A stretch of 64,000 nucleotides of DNA from Streptomyces endocoffeicus (GTDB taxonomy: Bacteria > Actinomycetota > Actinomycetes > Streptomycetales > Streptomycetaceae): positions 62,001 through 126,000 of the forward strand of contig NZ_JAERRG010000003.1 in assembly GCF_016741935.1 (NCBI RefSeq), in the 5' to 3' direction. Positions 52,051-62,516 of this stretch are shown in pieces (within the stretch, counting starts at the first letter, position 1; the number at the start of each line of letters is the position of its first letter). A program made the translations under genes and the position numbers. Under the pieces are notes generated by a model. It was not told where the DNA came from and did not search any database. It was given only the letters and a program-made list of their open reading frames with translations.

Positions 52051-52656
52051 ATGCGCTCCTCACGTTCGCCACTGCTCCTCGCCGTAGCCGTCGCATCCGG
52101 GTGGCTGCGAGACCACGCACGCCGACTGCTGCCGGCCGCGGCCGCCGCGCTCGCGCTGGTGGCGGTGTCGACCGCGCCGGCCGCGGCGTACGCCCCGGTC
52201 GGCGTCGTCCATACCGAGCGGGTACAGGCGGGGCCCTACACGGTCACCGTCGGATTCTCCGAGTGGCCCCTGCGGGCCATGCAGTCACTCGACTTCACCT
52301 TCGCACCGGCCGACGGCGTCGCGGGAAAGTCGGGCAGGCTCACCATCGACGGGCCCGGCCTCGACGCCGAGGACCGGGAGACCCCGCTGAGCAGGCACCC
52401 CCGCAAACGGGATGTCTGGGGCCTGGATGTCCAGGCCCTGCCGGAACCCGGCACATGGAGCTTCACCTTCGCCATCGACGGCCCGGCCGGCCACGGCCGC
52501 GGCACCCTGCGGAACGTCCGCGTGCTCGACCAGCCGGGCCCGCCCCTGGCCGTCAGCTGGACGGTCTGCGCCATCCCGCCCATCGGGATGCTCGCCTACC
52601 TCGCTGTGGGCTGGCGGCGCAACAAGCCCTCCGAGAAGGTGGCCACACTCATCTGA
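52051..52656 (+). CDS. Exported YtkA/CopC-like protein with C-terminal anchor
   Basis: A 201-residue protein. The N-terminal signal (AAAAALALVAVSTAPAAA) is followed by an extracytoplasmic beta-sandwich (VQAGPYTVTVGFSEWPLRAM; ALPEPGTWSFTFAIDGPAGH) and a C-terminal membrane segment (IPPIGMLAYLAVGW) with a basic tail. The domain plan matches small copper-resistance or YtkA-type proteins, although the usual His ligands are few here. It is the last gene of the four-gene operon starting at 48666. Confidence 0.65.
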   Translation: MRSSRSPLLLAVAVASGWLRDHARRLLPAAAAALALVAVSTAPAAAYAPVGVVHTERVQAGPYTVTVGFSEWPLRAMQSLDFTFAPADGVAGKSGRLTIDGPGLDAEDRETPLSRHPRKRDVWGLDVQALPEPGTWSFTFAIDGPAGHGRGTLRNVRVLDQPGPPLAVSWTVCAIPPIGMLAYLAVGWRRNKPSEKVATLI

Positions 52657-52985
52657 TCCGCTGTCCGTAAAGTCACCGGGACACCGCGATGGTTTCAGGA
52701 TATGCCGATTCGCCGGGCTGAGGATCACGCACAACAGCGGTGAACTGTCCACGCATAAAAGGTCGGTAAGCTGCCGACGATCGCCGAATATCTGTTCGCC
52801 CTTCCCCGCTGCGAGGACTCTGACCAGGGCTGCCCCCGACGGTTGGATCAGCAGGCGGTGAGAGCGCCAGGGCGAGCGGACTTGGTGAATCGGACTTTCC
52901 GCCAGTCGCCCGCCGGGGCCGTATACCCCTGGGGGATACGGTGATTGCGGTGCCCGTCAAGGTGGGCCGGCGTAAAAATGGGGGC
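52657..52985. other. Intergenic region before the AfsR-like regulator
   Basis: About 330 bp without a convincing gene. It holds the near-palindrome at 52921-52939 and, at about 52750-52775, a lower-GC stretch (CGCATAAAAGG) that could contain a promoter. Confidence 0.5.
52921..52939. promoter_or_regulatory. Near-perfect palindrome upstream of the AfsR-like regulator
   Basis: GTATACCCC and GGGGGATAC, separated by one T, match at 8 of 9 pairs. The element lies 47 bp before the chosen start and could be an operator or a leader hairpin. Confidence 0.5.
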
Positions 52986-55778
52986 GTGGCAGAAATGGAT
53001 CAAGCGGTCTTTGCGCGGCTGTGCGAGGAGCGTCAGTGGGGCCGGCCGGCGGTATTCCTCGCGGAATATGCCAAGGCCGCGGCCTGCCTGGGAGAACCGG
53101 GTCAGGTGACCGCGCGGCAATTCCATCGGTGGCGTCAGCTCGATCCACCATGCCCGGGACCGTCGAGGCAACGGGTGCTCGAGAAAATGTTCGGAAAGTC
53201 GCTGGGGCAGCTTGGCTTCACCCTTCCCCCCGGCCGCGGCCGAGTGGAATCGGCCCTGCCGGCCCCGCCCGTTGTCTCTGCCACCGGCGGGCGGCTTTCC
53301 GGGGAAGCCGGGGCAGTCGATGCCGCGGCGGGCACGGACGGGCTGAGCGGCACATTGGGCGCCGGATTGCGATTCGTCGTTCTCGGGCCGGTTCGTATCT
53401 GGCGCGGCCGTCAGGCACTGCCGATCCGCACGCCGCAGGAGCAAGCCGTGCTGTGCGTGCTGCTGTTACGACGGGGATCCACCGCCACCGCGAGCGAGCT
53501 GGTCGACGCCGTGTGGGAAACCCCTCCGCCCCAGGCGATCGCCGCACTGCGCACCTACGCCTGGCGGCTGCGCCGGGCACTGGGCCCCGGAGTGCTCTTG
53601 ACGGACGCCGGTGGGTACGCACTCCGGGCGCGACCCGAGGCGCTGGACCTCGAAGTGTGTCAGGGCTACGAGGCGCGGGCGAAAGACGCCAGAGCGGAGG
53701 GAGAACCGCACAAAGCGCGGAAGCTGCTCCACATGGCGGACACGCTGTGGGACGGGCAACCGCTGGCCGGAGTCCCCGGCCCTTACGCGCATGCGCAGCG
53801 CGGCCGTCTCGAGGAGTGGCGCCTGGCCCTGCTCGAGAAGGGGCTCGAGCTCGACCTGGAACTGGGACGGCACGCCGAGGCGGTCTCGGAGCTGACCGCG
53901 CTCATCACACAGCATCCTGTGCGGGAACGGTTACGAGCGCTGCTGATGCTGGCGCTCTACCGCGGTGGCCGACAGGCAGAGGCCCTGGGTGTCTACACCG
54001 ACACCCGCCGCCTCCTCGCGGAAGAACTCGGCGTGGAGCCCAACCCGGAACTGGCGCGGTTGCACCAGCGCATCCTGCGCGCCGATCCCGCTCTCACCGG
54101 TCCACAGGAGTTGCCTGCCGACGGAGAGCCCGCGCACACACCCCCACCGCGTCCCGCGCAACTCCCGGCCGGAGCGGCCGACTTCACCGGACGTGCCACC
54201 GCTGTGCGCATCTTGCGGGAGCGGCTGCTGAACCCCCATGGGACGGTGATGGCGCTCTCCGCGGTGCGCGGACTGGGCGGGGCGGGCAAGACGGCGCTGG
54301 CCGTGCACGTCGCGCAAGCGGTCAGGAAGCATTTCCCTGACGGGCAGCTGTTTGTGGACCTCCTCGGCCAAGGTTCCCGCCCCGCCGATCCGGCGGCCGT
54401 ACTGGGCATGTTCCTGCGCGCCCTGGGAACCCCGCCCGCGGATCTCCCGGAGGGGATACATGAGCGGGCGGCGCTGTACCGCTCCACCCTGGCCGACCGC
54501 CGTGTGCTGGTCCTGCTCGACAACGCCCATGACACCGCGCAGGTTCGCCCGCTGTTGCCCGGTACCCCCGGCTGCGCCACGCTGATCACCAGCCGCTCCA
54601 CCATGGCCGACCTCGACGGTGTCCACATGATCGACCTCAGCGTCATGGAACCGGGAGATGCCCTGGCCTTGTTCACCCGCATCGTTGGCGATCAGCGAGC
54701 TTCGGCCGAGCCCCAGGCCTGCCGTCAAGCCGTTGCCGCCTGCGGTTATCTGCCCCTGGCCATCAGAGTCGCCGCATCTCGTCTGGCGACTCGGCCCGGC
54801 TGGACCATCAATACTCTGACCGATCGCCTGGCCGACGTCCACCGCCGTCTACAAGAACTACGGGCCGGAGACCTCGCCGTTCAGACAAGCTTCGAATTCG
54901 GATACGCGCAGTTGAACGCAACCCAGGCGCGTGCTTTTCGGCTTCTCGGGCTCTGTGATGGGCCGGACATCTCTTTGAGCGCGGCTGTAGCCGCACTCGG
55001 CACACCAGCGCGGGAGACTGAACGTATCCTTGAATCGCTCGTTGACACTTGTCTGCTGGAGTCGGTGGTTCCCGGCCGCTATCGCTACCACGACCTGCTA
55101 CGACTTTACGCGTGCAGTTGTGCGGTGCGGGACGAGCGGCCGGAAACCCGGGCGGCCGCGTTCTCGCGGATCCTGGACTTCTATCTGTCCTCGGCGGCGC
55201 GCGTGTATGCCATGGAACGACCGGGGGACCGGCTCATCGAGCACCTGGCACGCATCGAGCACCTCGGGCAGCCCTTCCCCGATGCCGGCACCGCGCTCGC
55301 CTGGCTCTTGACCGAGGCCGATTGCCTGCTCTCCTGCGCCTACCAAGCCGCCAAGTCCTCCGAGAAAGACGTCGTATGCCGCGCGGCAGATCTTCTTCTC
55401 GTTACGAGGGAACTGGTCGATTCCGGCGCCAGTTCCCTCCACTACGTGGCGGCGGAACAACCGCCCGACGCTGAGGCCAGCCGCACCGGCCTCGCCGCGG
55501 GAGACCTGACTGCCGCGTGCTACGCATCGAATATGCGCGGCGTCATCGCGATCTATCGGCGTCGGTACGAAGAGGCTGAAGCGCACTTCCGCGAGGCACT
55601 CCACGGGTTCCGAACCGGCAATAACCTCTCGGGCATTGCCACCGCCCTGTGCAATCTCTCTCGTGTACACGCTGCCACGGGGCGTACCGATAGTGCGATC
55701 GAACTCGCCATGCAGGGCATTGATCTCTGGAAGAGCCTCGGAGCGCATCGCACGTCGCTGACGGCCGGTTCGCTTTAG
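52986..55778 (+). CDS. AfsR/SARP-type transcriptional regulator with NB-ARC ATPase
   Basis: A 930-residue regulator; GTG at 52986 is used, ATG at 52995 is possible. Residues 1-70 look like a small XRE-type domain ending PSRQRVLEKMFGKSLGQLGF. Residues about 128-215 form the OmpR-like winged helix, and about 225-370 the BTAD helices (DLELGRHAEAVSELTALITQ). The NB-ARC ATPase begins at about residue 415 with P-loop LGGAGKTALAV and walker-B-like VLVLLDNAHD. The C-terminus has a short TPR region (AACYASNMRGVIAIYRRRYE). Such proteins activate secondary metabolism. Two leucine codons are TTA (53466-53468 and 53931-53933), making it a strong bldA-dependent candidate. No biosynthetic operon adjoins it, so its target is uncertain. 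Confidence 0.92.
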   Translation: MAEMDQAVFARLCEERQWGRPAVFLAEYAKAAACLGEPGQVTARQFHRWRQLDPPCPGPSRQRVLEKMFGKSLGQLGFTLPPGRGRVESALPAPPVVSATGGRLSGEAGAVDAAAGTDGLSGTLGAGLRFVVLGPVRIWRGRQALPIRTPQEQAVLCVLLLRRGSTATASELVDAVWETPPPQAIAALRTYAWRLRRALGPGVLLTDAGGYALRARPEALDLEVCQGYEARAKDARAEGEPHKARKLLHMADTLWDGQPLAGVPGPYAHAQRGRLEEWRLALLEKGLELDLELGRHAEAVSELTALITQHPVRERLRALLMLALYRGGRQAEALGVYTDTRRLLAEELGVEPNPELARLHQRILRADPALTGPQELPADGEPAHTPPPRPAQLPAGAADFTGRATAVRILRERLLNPHGTVMALSAVRGLGGAGKTALAVHVAQAVRKHFPDGQLFVDLLGQGSRPADPAAVLGMFLRALGTPPADLPEGIHERAALYRSTLADRRVLVLLDNAHDTAQVRPLLPGTPGCATLITSRSTMADLDGVHMIDLSVMEPGDALALFTRIVGDQRASAEPQACRQAVAACGYLPLAIRVAASRLATRPGWTINTLTDRLADVHRRLQELRAGDLAVQTSFEFGYAQLNATQARAFRLLGLCDGPDISLSAAVAALGTPARETERILESLVDTCLLESVVPGRYRYHDLLRLYACSCAVRDERPETRAAAFSRILDFYLSSAARVYAMERPGDRLIEHLARIEHLGQPFPDAGTALAWLLTEADCLLSCAYQAAKSSEKDVVCRAADLLLVTRELVDSGASSLHYVAAEQPPDAEASRTGLAAGDLTAACYASNMRGVIAIYRRRYEEAEAHFREALHGFRTGNNLSGIATALCNLSRVHAATGRTDSAIELAMQGIDLWKSLGAHRTSLTAGSL

Positions 55779-55831
55779 GGTCTGCCCTCAAAGATCGTGC
55801 GGCAGGACGGCAATCTTCCGCGCCGACAGGG

Positions 55832-55993
55832 TTACGTGTTCCGCGTCCGCCATTGTGCCGCCCTCGCCCTGGCCTCCTCGAACGTTAGCCCGGCGACCTC
55901 CGCCAGCGGGACATCCTTCAGCGGGCAGTCGGCGTAGTGGTCGGCCCTTTCGCTCGGAGCGGCGTCGCATCCGGGGCACTGTCGGGGAGGCAT
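55832..55993 (-). CDS. Small cysteine-containing protein (hypothetical)
   Basis: A 53-residue protein, MPPRQCPGCDAAPSER and onward, started at ATG 55993 with AAGGAGCACC upstream. A CXXC knuckle (CPGC) and a third cysteine (DCPL) suggest a small zinc-binding or nucleic-acid-binding fold; the rest is helical (LTFEEARARAAQW). It follows the membrane protein gene at 56008-56574 by 14 bp on the same strand, so the two are probably co-expressed. No function is known to me. Confidence 0.65.
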   Translation of the reverse strand: MPPRQCPGCDAAPSERADHYADCPLKDVPLAEVAGLTFEEARARAAQWRTRNT

Positions 55994-56007
55994 GGTGCTC
56001 CTTGTTC

Positions 56008-56574
56008 CTATGTCGAGTCGTGGTGGTCGGCCCGCCATCTCCGAATCACGTTGCCTATGTACGGCATCACCCAGACGAGCAGCACAACGACGACCGGGGC
56101 GGCCGTAGTGCCTGCGGCGAACCACCGCCATGCGGGTGCCGACGTGTGAGCCAGCGGGGCCAGGGCAAGACTACTTCCCGCCGCCAGGCACAAGAGTCCC
56201 GACGAGTAACAGAAGTCCGCTCTTGCGGCCAGGCTGATCCATCTGGAGTAGTGCATCCGTTGGTCCTGGATCAGCTCCTCGTGCCGATCGTCGGACATCT
56301 CGGAAAGCGGACCCCACCAGGCTTCGACATCGCTGCGCGAGTACAGATACTGGCGGGAGCGAACTCCCCATACCACCGCCATGACCATGAAGAGCGTGGT
56401 CAGGGCGAGTGCGAGCAGCGTGGGGTCCGGCCAGCGAAATTTGTCGCGGTCCGTGATGACGAGCCCCAGCAGCGTGATGCTCGCACCACCCAGGAGGGGC
56501 GCCGCGGTCGTGTACTGCCCCTCGCGCGCGGCCGACCAGTTCAGAGGTGCGGGCTTGCGCCATGAAGGTTCCAC
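56008..56574 (-). CDS. Four-helix membrane protein of unknown function
   Basis: A 188-residue protein if started at GTG 56574, which has GAGGGGG four to five bases upstream; the frame extends to 56643. Two helical hairpins (YTTAAPLLGGASITLLGLVI with LALALTTLFMVMAVVWGV; SSGLLCLAAGSSLALAPLA with APVVVVLLVWVMPYIG) flank a hydrophilic loop rich in charged and aromatic residues (RSDVEAWWGPLSEMSDDRHE). The layout is that of small 2x2-helix membrane proteins. It precedes the Cys-rich small protein. No family is recognised. Confidence 0.7.
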   Translation of the reverse strand: MEPSWRKPAPLNWSAAREGQYTTAAPLLGGASITLLGLVITDRDKFRWPDPTLLALALTTLFMVMAVVWGVRSRQYLYSRSDVEAWWGPLSEMSDDRHEELIQDQRMHYSRWISLAARADFCYSSGLLCLAAGSSLALAPLAHTSAPAWRWFAAGTTAAPVVVVLLVWVMPYIGNVIRRWRADHHDST

Positions 56575-56795
56575 GATCCCCCCTCGACGGAGGCGGTCGG
56601 CGGTCATGGACGCCCTGTCCGCCCCGATGAAACACCCGGACAAAGTACAGCGCGGCGGCTTGGGGTGGAACGCCTCGAACAGGCCAGAAGGCAGGTGCGG
56701 AAGTGGTGGTTCGCGGTCAGGCGCCCGCCCCCGCGTTGCTCCGGGCGGGCGGATAGCCTGGGCCCGTCAGCGAAGATCGCAGAAGGGCGGAGCAT

Positions 56796-57014
56796 ATGGC
56801 GGACATCATGGAGACGGCGGCGCGGAAGGTCTTCGAGCGCTACGACATCGACGGTGACGGCCTGGTCACCGCGGACGAATACCGTAAGGTCGTGGCGGAG
56901 CTGGAGGGCTCGGAGATCACCGAGTCGCAGGCCCAGGAGCTCATCGACTCGCTCGACACCGACGGCGATCGCCAGATGTCCTTCGAGGAGTTCTGGGCGG
57001 CCATGAATGCCTGA
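56796..57014 (+). CDS. EF-hand calcium-binding protein
   Basis: A 72-residue cytoplasmic protein with two EF-hand loops. The first, DIDGDGLVTADE, is canonical. The second, DTDGDRQMSFEE, is also complete, with Arg at the usual glycine position. The helices on either side (ARKVFERY, YRKVVAELE, AQELIDSL, FEEFWAAM) have normal length. It resembles the small calmodulin-like calcium proteins (CabB/CabD type) of Streptomyces. It stands alone, convergent with the alcohol dehydrogenase 34 bp away. Confidence 0.93.
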   Translation: MADIMETAARKVFERYDIDGDGLVTADEYRKVVAELEGSEITESQAQELIDSLDTDGDRQMSFEEFWAAMNA

Positions 57015-57048
57015 CACCGCCGGGTCCGGTACGTGAACGTGAACGTGG

Positions 57049-58188
57049 TCAGACGTCCAGCATTCCCGATGTGTCGATGACCTGACGGATCGCCCGGCCC
57101 GAGGCGAGCTCCTCCATCGCCGTGTTGATGCCGGTCAGCGGCAGGGTGCCGGTGTGCATTCGCTCCACCGGCAGCCGGCCCGCCCGCCACAGGTCCAGGA
57201 ACCGGGGAATGTCGCGGCGTGGTACCGCGTCGCCCATGTACGAGCCCAGCAGGGACTTGCCCTCGCCCGCGAACGTCAGCGCCGGGACCTCCAGCACCCG
57301 GTCGGGGGCGGGCAGGCCCACCGAGACGGCCGTGCCGCCCCGGGCCACGGCCGTCAGGCATTCGGCCATCACCTTCGGGCTGCCCACGGCCTCGACCGCC
57401 AGCTCCGCACCACCGGAAGTGAGGTCATGGATCGCCTCGACCGCCTCGCCGGGGGCGTACGCGTGGGTCGCGCCCAGCTGGAGGGCCAGCTCGCGCTTCT
57501 CCGGTACCGGGTCGACCGCGATGACCGGGTACGCGCCCGCCGCGCGGGCACCCAGCACCGCGGCCAGGCCCACGCCGCCCAGGCCGTAGACCACCGTCGA
57601 CTGGCCGGGGCGCAGCGACGCCGTATTGATGACGGCTCCGGCGCCGGTCAGGACCGCGCAGCCGAACATCGACGCCACCGTGAACGGGATGTCCCGCGGT
57701 ATCGGCACCACCGACTCCTGGGCCAGCACCGCGTGTTCGGAGAACGCGGAGACGCCCAGCTGGTGGTGGACCGGGTTGCCGGCGGCGTCGGTCAGCAGGG
57801 ACGGGCCGTGCAGCAGCGCTCCCGACCCGTTCGCCGCGGCGGCCTGTGCGCACAGCGCGGGCCGGCCGGCCGCGCAGTCGGCGCAGCAGCCGCAGCTGGG
57901 CACGTAGACCAGGACCACGTGGTCTCCGGGACGGACCCGGGTGACGCCCGGTCCGGTCTCCCGCACGATGCCCACCGCCTCGTGCCCCAGCGCCATCGGC
58001 AGCGGGCGGACCCGGTCGCCGTTGACCACCGAAAGGTCCGAGTGGCAGAGCGAGGCGGCCGCGATCCGGACCAGCACCTCGCCCTCGCGCGGGGCGCCCA
58101 GCTCCAGCTCCTCCACCTCGACCGGGCGGGTGTCGGAGTAGGGGCGGGCGGTCGATATGGAGCGCAGCACCACCGCGCGGGTCTTCAT
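57049..58188 (-). CDS. Zinc-dependent alcohol dehydrogenase (MDR family)
   Basis: A 379-residue NAD(P)-dependent dehydrogenase. The catalytic zinc site is AAASLCHSDLSVVNGDR and MALGHEAVGIV; the structural zinc lobe has four cysteines (PSCGCCADCAAGRPALC); the cofactor motif is VYGLGGVGLAAVLGARAAGA. Overall it resembles class III-like and long-chain zinc dehydrogenases. It ends the minus-strand glycerol-type operon and overlaps the ABM gene by 4 bp, suggesting oxidation of an alcohol or aldehyde made in that pathway. The substrate is unknown. Confidence 0.9.
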   Translation of the reverse strand: MKTRAVVLRSISTARPYSDTRPVEVEELELGAPREGEVLVRIAAASLCHSDLSVVNGDRVRPLPMALGHEAVGIVRETGPGVTRVRPGDHVVLVYVPSCGCCADCAAGRPALCAQAAAANGSGALLHGPSLLTDAAGNPVHHQLGVSAFSEHAVLAQESVVPIPRDIPFTVASMFGCAVLTGAGAVINTASLRPGQSTVVYGLGGVGLAAVLGARAAGAYPVIAVDPVPEKRELALQLGATHAYAPGEAVEAIHDLTSGGAELAVEAVGSPKVMAECLTAVARGGTAVSVGLPAPDRVLEVPALTFAGEGKSLLGSYMGDAVPRRDIPRFLDLWRAGRLPVERMHTGTLPLTGINTAMEELASGRAIRQVIDTSGMLDV

Positions 58189-58487
58189 GCCCGCACCTCA
58201 GGACGCGGGGCGCAGCGCAGCACGTCACGGCTCTCCAGCAGCGGGACGACCTTGCCGAGCACGATCTCCTGGAAGTGCGGGGTGGCGCAGTGCGCGGTGA
58301 AGTCGGCTTCGGAGACGTACTCCTCGTACAGCACGATCGCCCGCGGGTCCTCGGTGCCCTGGTGGACGCGGTAGGCGAGGTTGCCCGGTTCCTGGCGGGA
58401 CGCGGCGGCCATCGTGTCGAGCAGGGGGAGGACGGTGTTCTCCTCGCCCTCCCTGGTGCGGTAGCGGGCGACGACGACGTATGACAT
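58185..58487 (-). CDS. Antibiotic biosynthesis monooxygenase-domain (ABM) protein
   Basis: A 100-residue dimeric alpha-beta barrel protein: SYVVVARYRTREGEENTVLP, VLYEEYVSEADFTAHCATPH and VVPLLESRD. Members include small quinone-forming monooxygenases, heme-degrading enzymes and LsrG-like isomerases. Tight coupling to a dehydrogenase and a glycerol-3-phosphate-type operon suggests a metabolic rather than antibiotic role. The start follows the GlpP stop by 6 bp. Confidence 0.85.
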   Translation of the reverse strand: MSYVVVARYRTREGEENTVLPLLDTMAAASRQEPGNLAYRVHQGTEDPRAIVLYEEYVSEADFTAHCATPHFQEIVLGKVVPLLESRDVLRCAPRPEVRA

Positions 58488-58493
58488 GGGGGC

Positions 58494-59156
58494 TTACTCC
58501 TGGGAGGGTGCGGCAGGTCGCTTGAGTGCGGAGGGCGGAACGGGCGGCAGCTGGTCGCGGCGCAGGTGCCAGAGGCGGGGGTCGGACGTGGCGGCGGCGA
58601 CGGATCCGAGGGCCAGCGCGAGCGCCACGTCGGCGGGGGTCTCCACGAAGCCCGCGGCGACCGACGGGGACATCGCGCGCTGTGCCTGCTCGCTCATCCG
58701 GGCGACGATCGGGGCGGGCATGATCTCGACCAGGTCCGGCGCCCCGCGCGAGACCGCGTCCGTGGAGCGGCGCAGATTGGACCGGTCGGTGACGAACACC
58801 TTCATCATCGTCAGCAGGCCGAGCGACCGGCCCTTCTCGATCAGCGAGAGCCGGGTGCTGACCACGCCGTGCGCGCCCATGTTCTTGATGAACTCCAGCG
58901 CGCCCCGGTCCTGGGCCAGACCGGGGCTGCTGTCCACGTTCACGAACACGGTCTTCCCCGCCCGGACCAGCGCCGGCACGGCCTTGGGCAGCTGCCCCAC
59001 CGTGAGCGACGCCACGATGCACACCTTGGCCGGTGCGGTCAGGAACTGCCGCAGCGGCTGGGTGGTGACGACCGACGCGATGACCGGGACCTCGGCCAGC
59101 GCGGAGGCCAGCTTGGCATTGATCGGGGCACCGGACCGGGACGGCGAAGGAGTCAT
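58494..59156 (-). CDS. GlpP-family glycerol-3-phosphate-responsive regulator (antiterminator-like)
   Basis: A 220-residue TIM-barrel-like protein of the GlpP family, which in Bacillus binds leader RNA and glycerol 3-phosphate to permit transcription of glp genes. Recognisable stretches are KTVFVNVDSSPGLAQDRGAL, FIKNMGAHGVVSTRLSLIEK, GLLTMMKVFVTDRS and DLVEIMPAPIVARM, with VAAGFVETPADV near the end. It lies inside the operon it may control. Whether antitermination operates here, or the protein has another role in actinobacteria, is not shown by the sequence. Confidence 0.85.
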   Translation of the reverse strand: MTPSPSRSGAPINAKLASALAEVPVIASVVTTQPLRQFLTAPAKVCIVASLTVGQLPKAVPALVRAGKTVFVNVDSSPGLAQDRGALEFIKNMGAHGVVSTRLSLIEKGRSLGLLTMMKVFVTDRSNLRRSTDAVSRGAPDLVEIMPAPIVARMSEQAQRAMSPSVAAGFVETPADVALALALGSVAAATSDPRLWHLRRDQLPPVPPSALKRPAAPSQE

Positions 59157-59219
59157 GGCGAGGGCCTACCTGGGGGTCAGGGATCTGTGGCTGCTGGGGT
59201 CAGCTCGGCGGAGCGGAGG

Positions 59220-60769
<1,550 letters not shown>

Positions 60770-60773
<4 letters not shown>

Positions 60774-62443
60774 GCTGCTGCCCCTTCGAGGAGTACGGAC
60801 TTTTCGTGGCGGACGGCGACGAGGTACTCGGCGACCGAGCGCTCGACCTCCGCCTCCGTGAGGTTCAGTTCCTGGCCGAGGATCGCGCCCACGGCCTCGG
60901 CGGCGTCGACGGAGGCGTCCCGGGCGAACAGCCGGGCGCGCATGCGGCGGGACAGGACGTCGTCGACCGACCGGGCCAGCTCGGCACGGGCCGCGTACAC
61001 GACCTCCGCCTTGGTGTACGGGAGTCCGGCGACGATCGGCTCGGCCAGCGACGGGTCGTCCTGGATGAGGTCACCGACGAAGCGGGCCTCGGTGCCGAAG
61101 CGCTCGCCCAGGTGGGCGGCGATGCCACCGGACGCGGCGACGGCCTCGGAGTCGTAACCGGCGCCGCCGAGGAGCGGGAGGTCGGTGGTGCGGCTCTTGC
61201 CCCTGCTGCCGAGGACCGTCATCACCTTGTCGATGACGAGTTCGCCCATGTGCCGGCTGGTGGTGAGCTTGCCGCCGGTCACCGTCACCATGCCGGTGCG
61301 GCCGACGGTGATGTGGTGGTCGCGGCGCATATCGAGGGTGGCGCCCTCCTTGCCGCCGACCAGCGGGCGCAGACCGCCGATGGAGCCGACCACATCGTCC
61401 GCGGTGAGCTTTCCCTCGAAGGCGGTGTTGGCGCCCTCCAGCAGGAAGTCCATCTCCTCGCGGGTGCAGTGCACATCGTCCGGGGAGCCCTGGTAGTCCT
61501 CGTCGGTGGTGCCCAGCACGACACTGTCGCCCCAGCGGGTGCAGGTCGCGCGGCGGGCCCGGCCGGGGACCGGCACGGTGACCGTGCAGTTGATCCGCAC
61601 CTTGTCCCACGGCACCACGATATGGACGCCCTTGGCGGGCCGGACCTGCGGCTTGTGGCCTTCATCCGCCTTCGCGTCCAGTTCGTCGGTCCACACCCCG
61701 GTGGCGTTGACGACGGCCCGCGCGCGGATGTCGATGGTGTCGCCGTCCGCCGAGACCCGGGCACCGGACACCTTGCCCAGCTGCGTCAGCAGGCCCTCCG
61801 CCCTGGCCCCGTTGAGGACCGTCGCGCCGAGCGCGGCGGCGGTGCGGACGATGGTGAGGACGAGCCGGGCGTCGTCGGTGCGGGCGTCGAAGTACATCAG
61901 CCCGCCCTTGAGGTTCTCGGCGCGCAGCGTCGGAGCCTGGGCGAGCACCTCGGGAACGGTGAGCCGCTGGTGGAGCTTGCCGATCCGCCATCCGCCGACC
62001 AGGTCGTACGTCCACAGCAGGCCCTCGAAGCCCTTGGCGAGGCGGGCGTCGAAGACACCTTCCTTCTCCAGGATCGGGAAGAGGAACGGCAGCCGGCGCA
62101 CCAGGTGCGGGGCGTTCTTCCGGAAGCGGTGGCGCTCCAGGAGCGAGTGGCGGACCAGATTGACGTTGCCCTGCTCGATGTAGCGCAGACCGCCGTGCAC
62201 CATCTTCGAGGACTTCGACGAGGTGCCGGAGGCGAAGTCGTCCTTCTCGACCAGGGCCGCGCGCAGACCGCGCGAGGCGGCGTCGAGCACGGCGTACGCC
62301 CCGGTGATGCCACCTCCGATGACGAGCACGTCGTAGGTGTCGTCGGCCAGTTGGCGCTTGAGGGCGGCCCGGTCGAGCAGCAGCGGCGTCCGACGGGTCG
62401 CCGCGGCGGTGCGCCGCGGTTTCCGGGCGGGCATGGTGATCAC
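60770..62443 (-). CDS. glpD: Glycerol-3-phosphate dehydrogenase (FAD-dependent)
   Basis: A 557-residue flavoenzyme oxidising sn-glycerol 3-phosphate to dihydroxyacetone phosphate at the membrane. The FAD site is VIGGGITGAYAVLDAASRG, then SGTSSKSSKMVHGGLRYIEQ, both hallmarks of GlpD. The middle carries LMYFDARTDDARLVLTIVRT, and the C-terminal cap has TGGKLTTSRHMGELV. GTG at 62443 has AGGAG eight bases upstream. It lies 73 bp after the kinase stop and overlaps the flavoprotein gene. Together with the kinase it forms a standard glycerol catabolic pair. Confidence 0.95.
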
Positions 62444-62516
62444 AACATCAACTCCTGGTGTTTCGGTTCGGCGGCCGCGTGGTCGGCGGGCCGCCGGTGC
62501 GACGGTCAGTGGGCCG

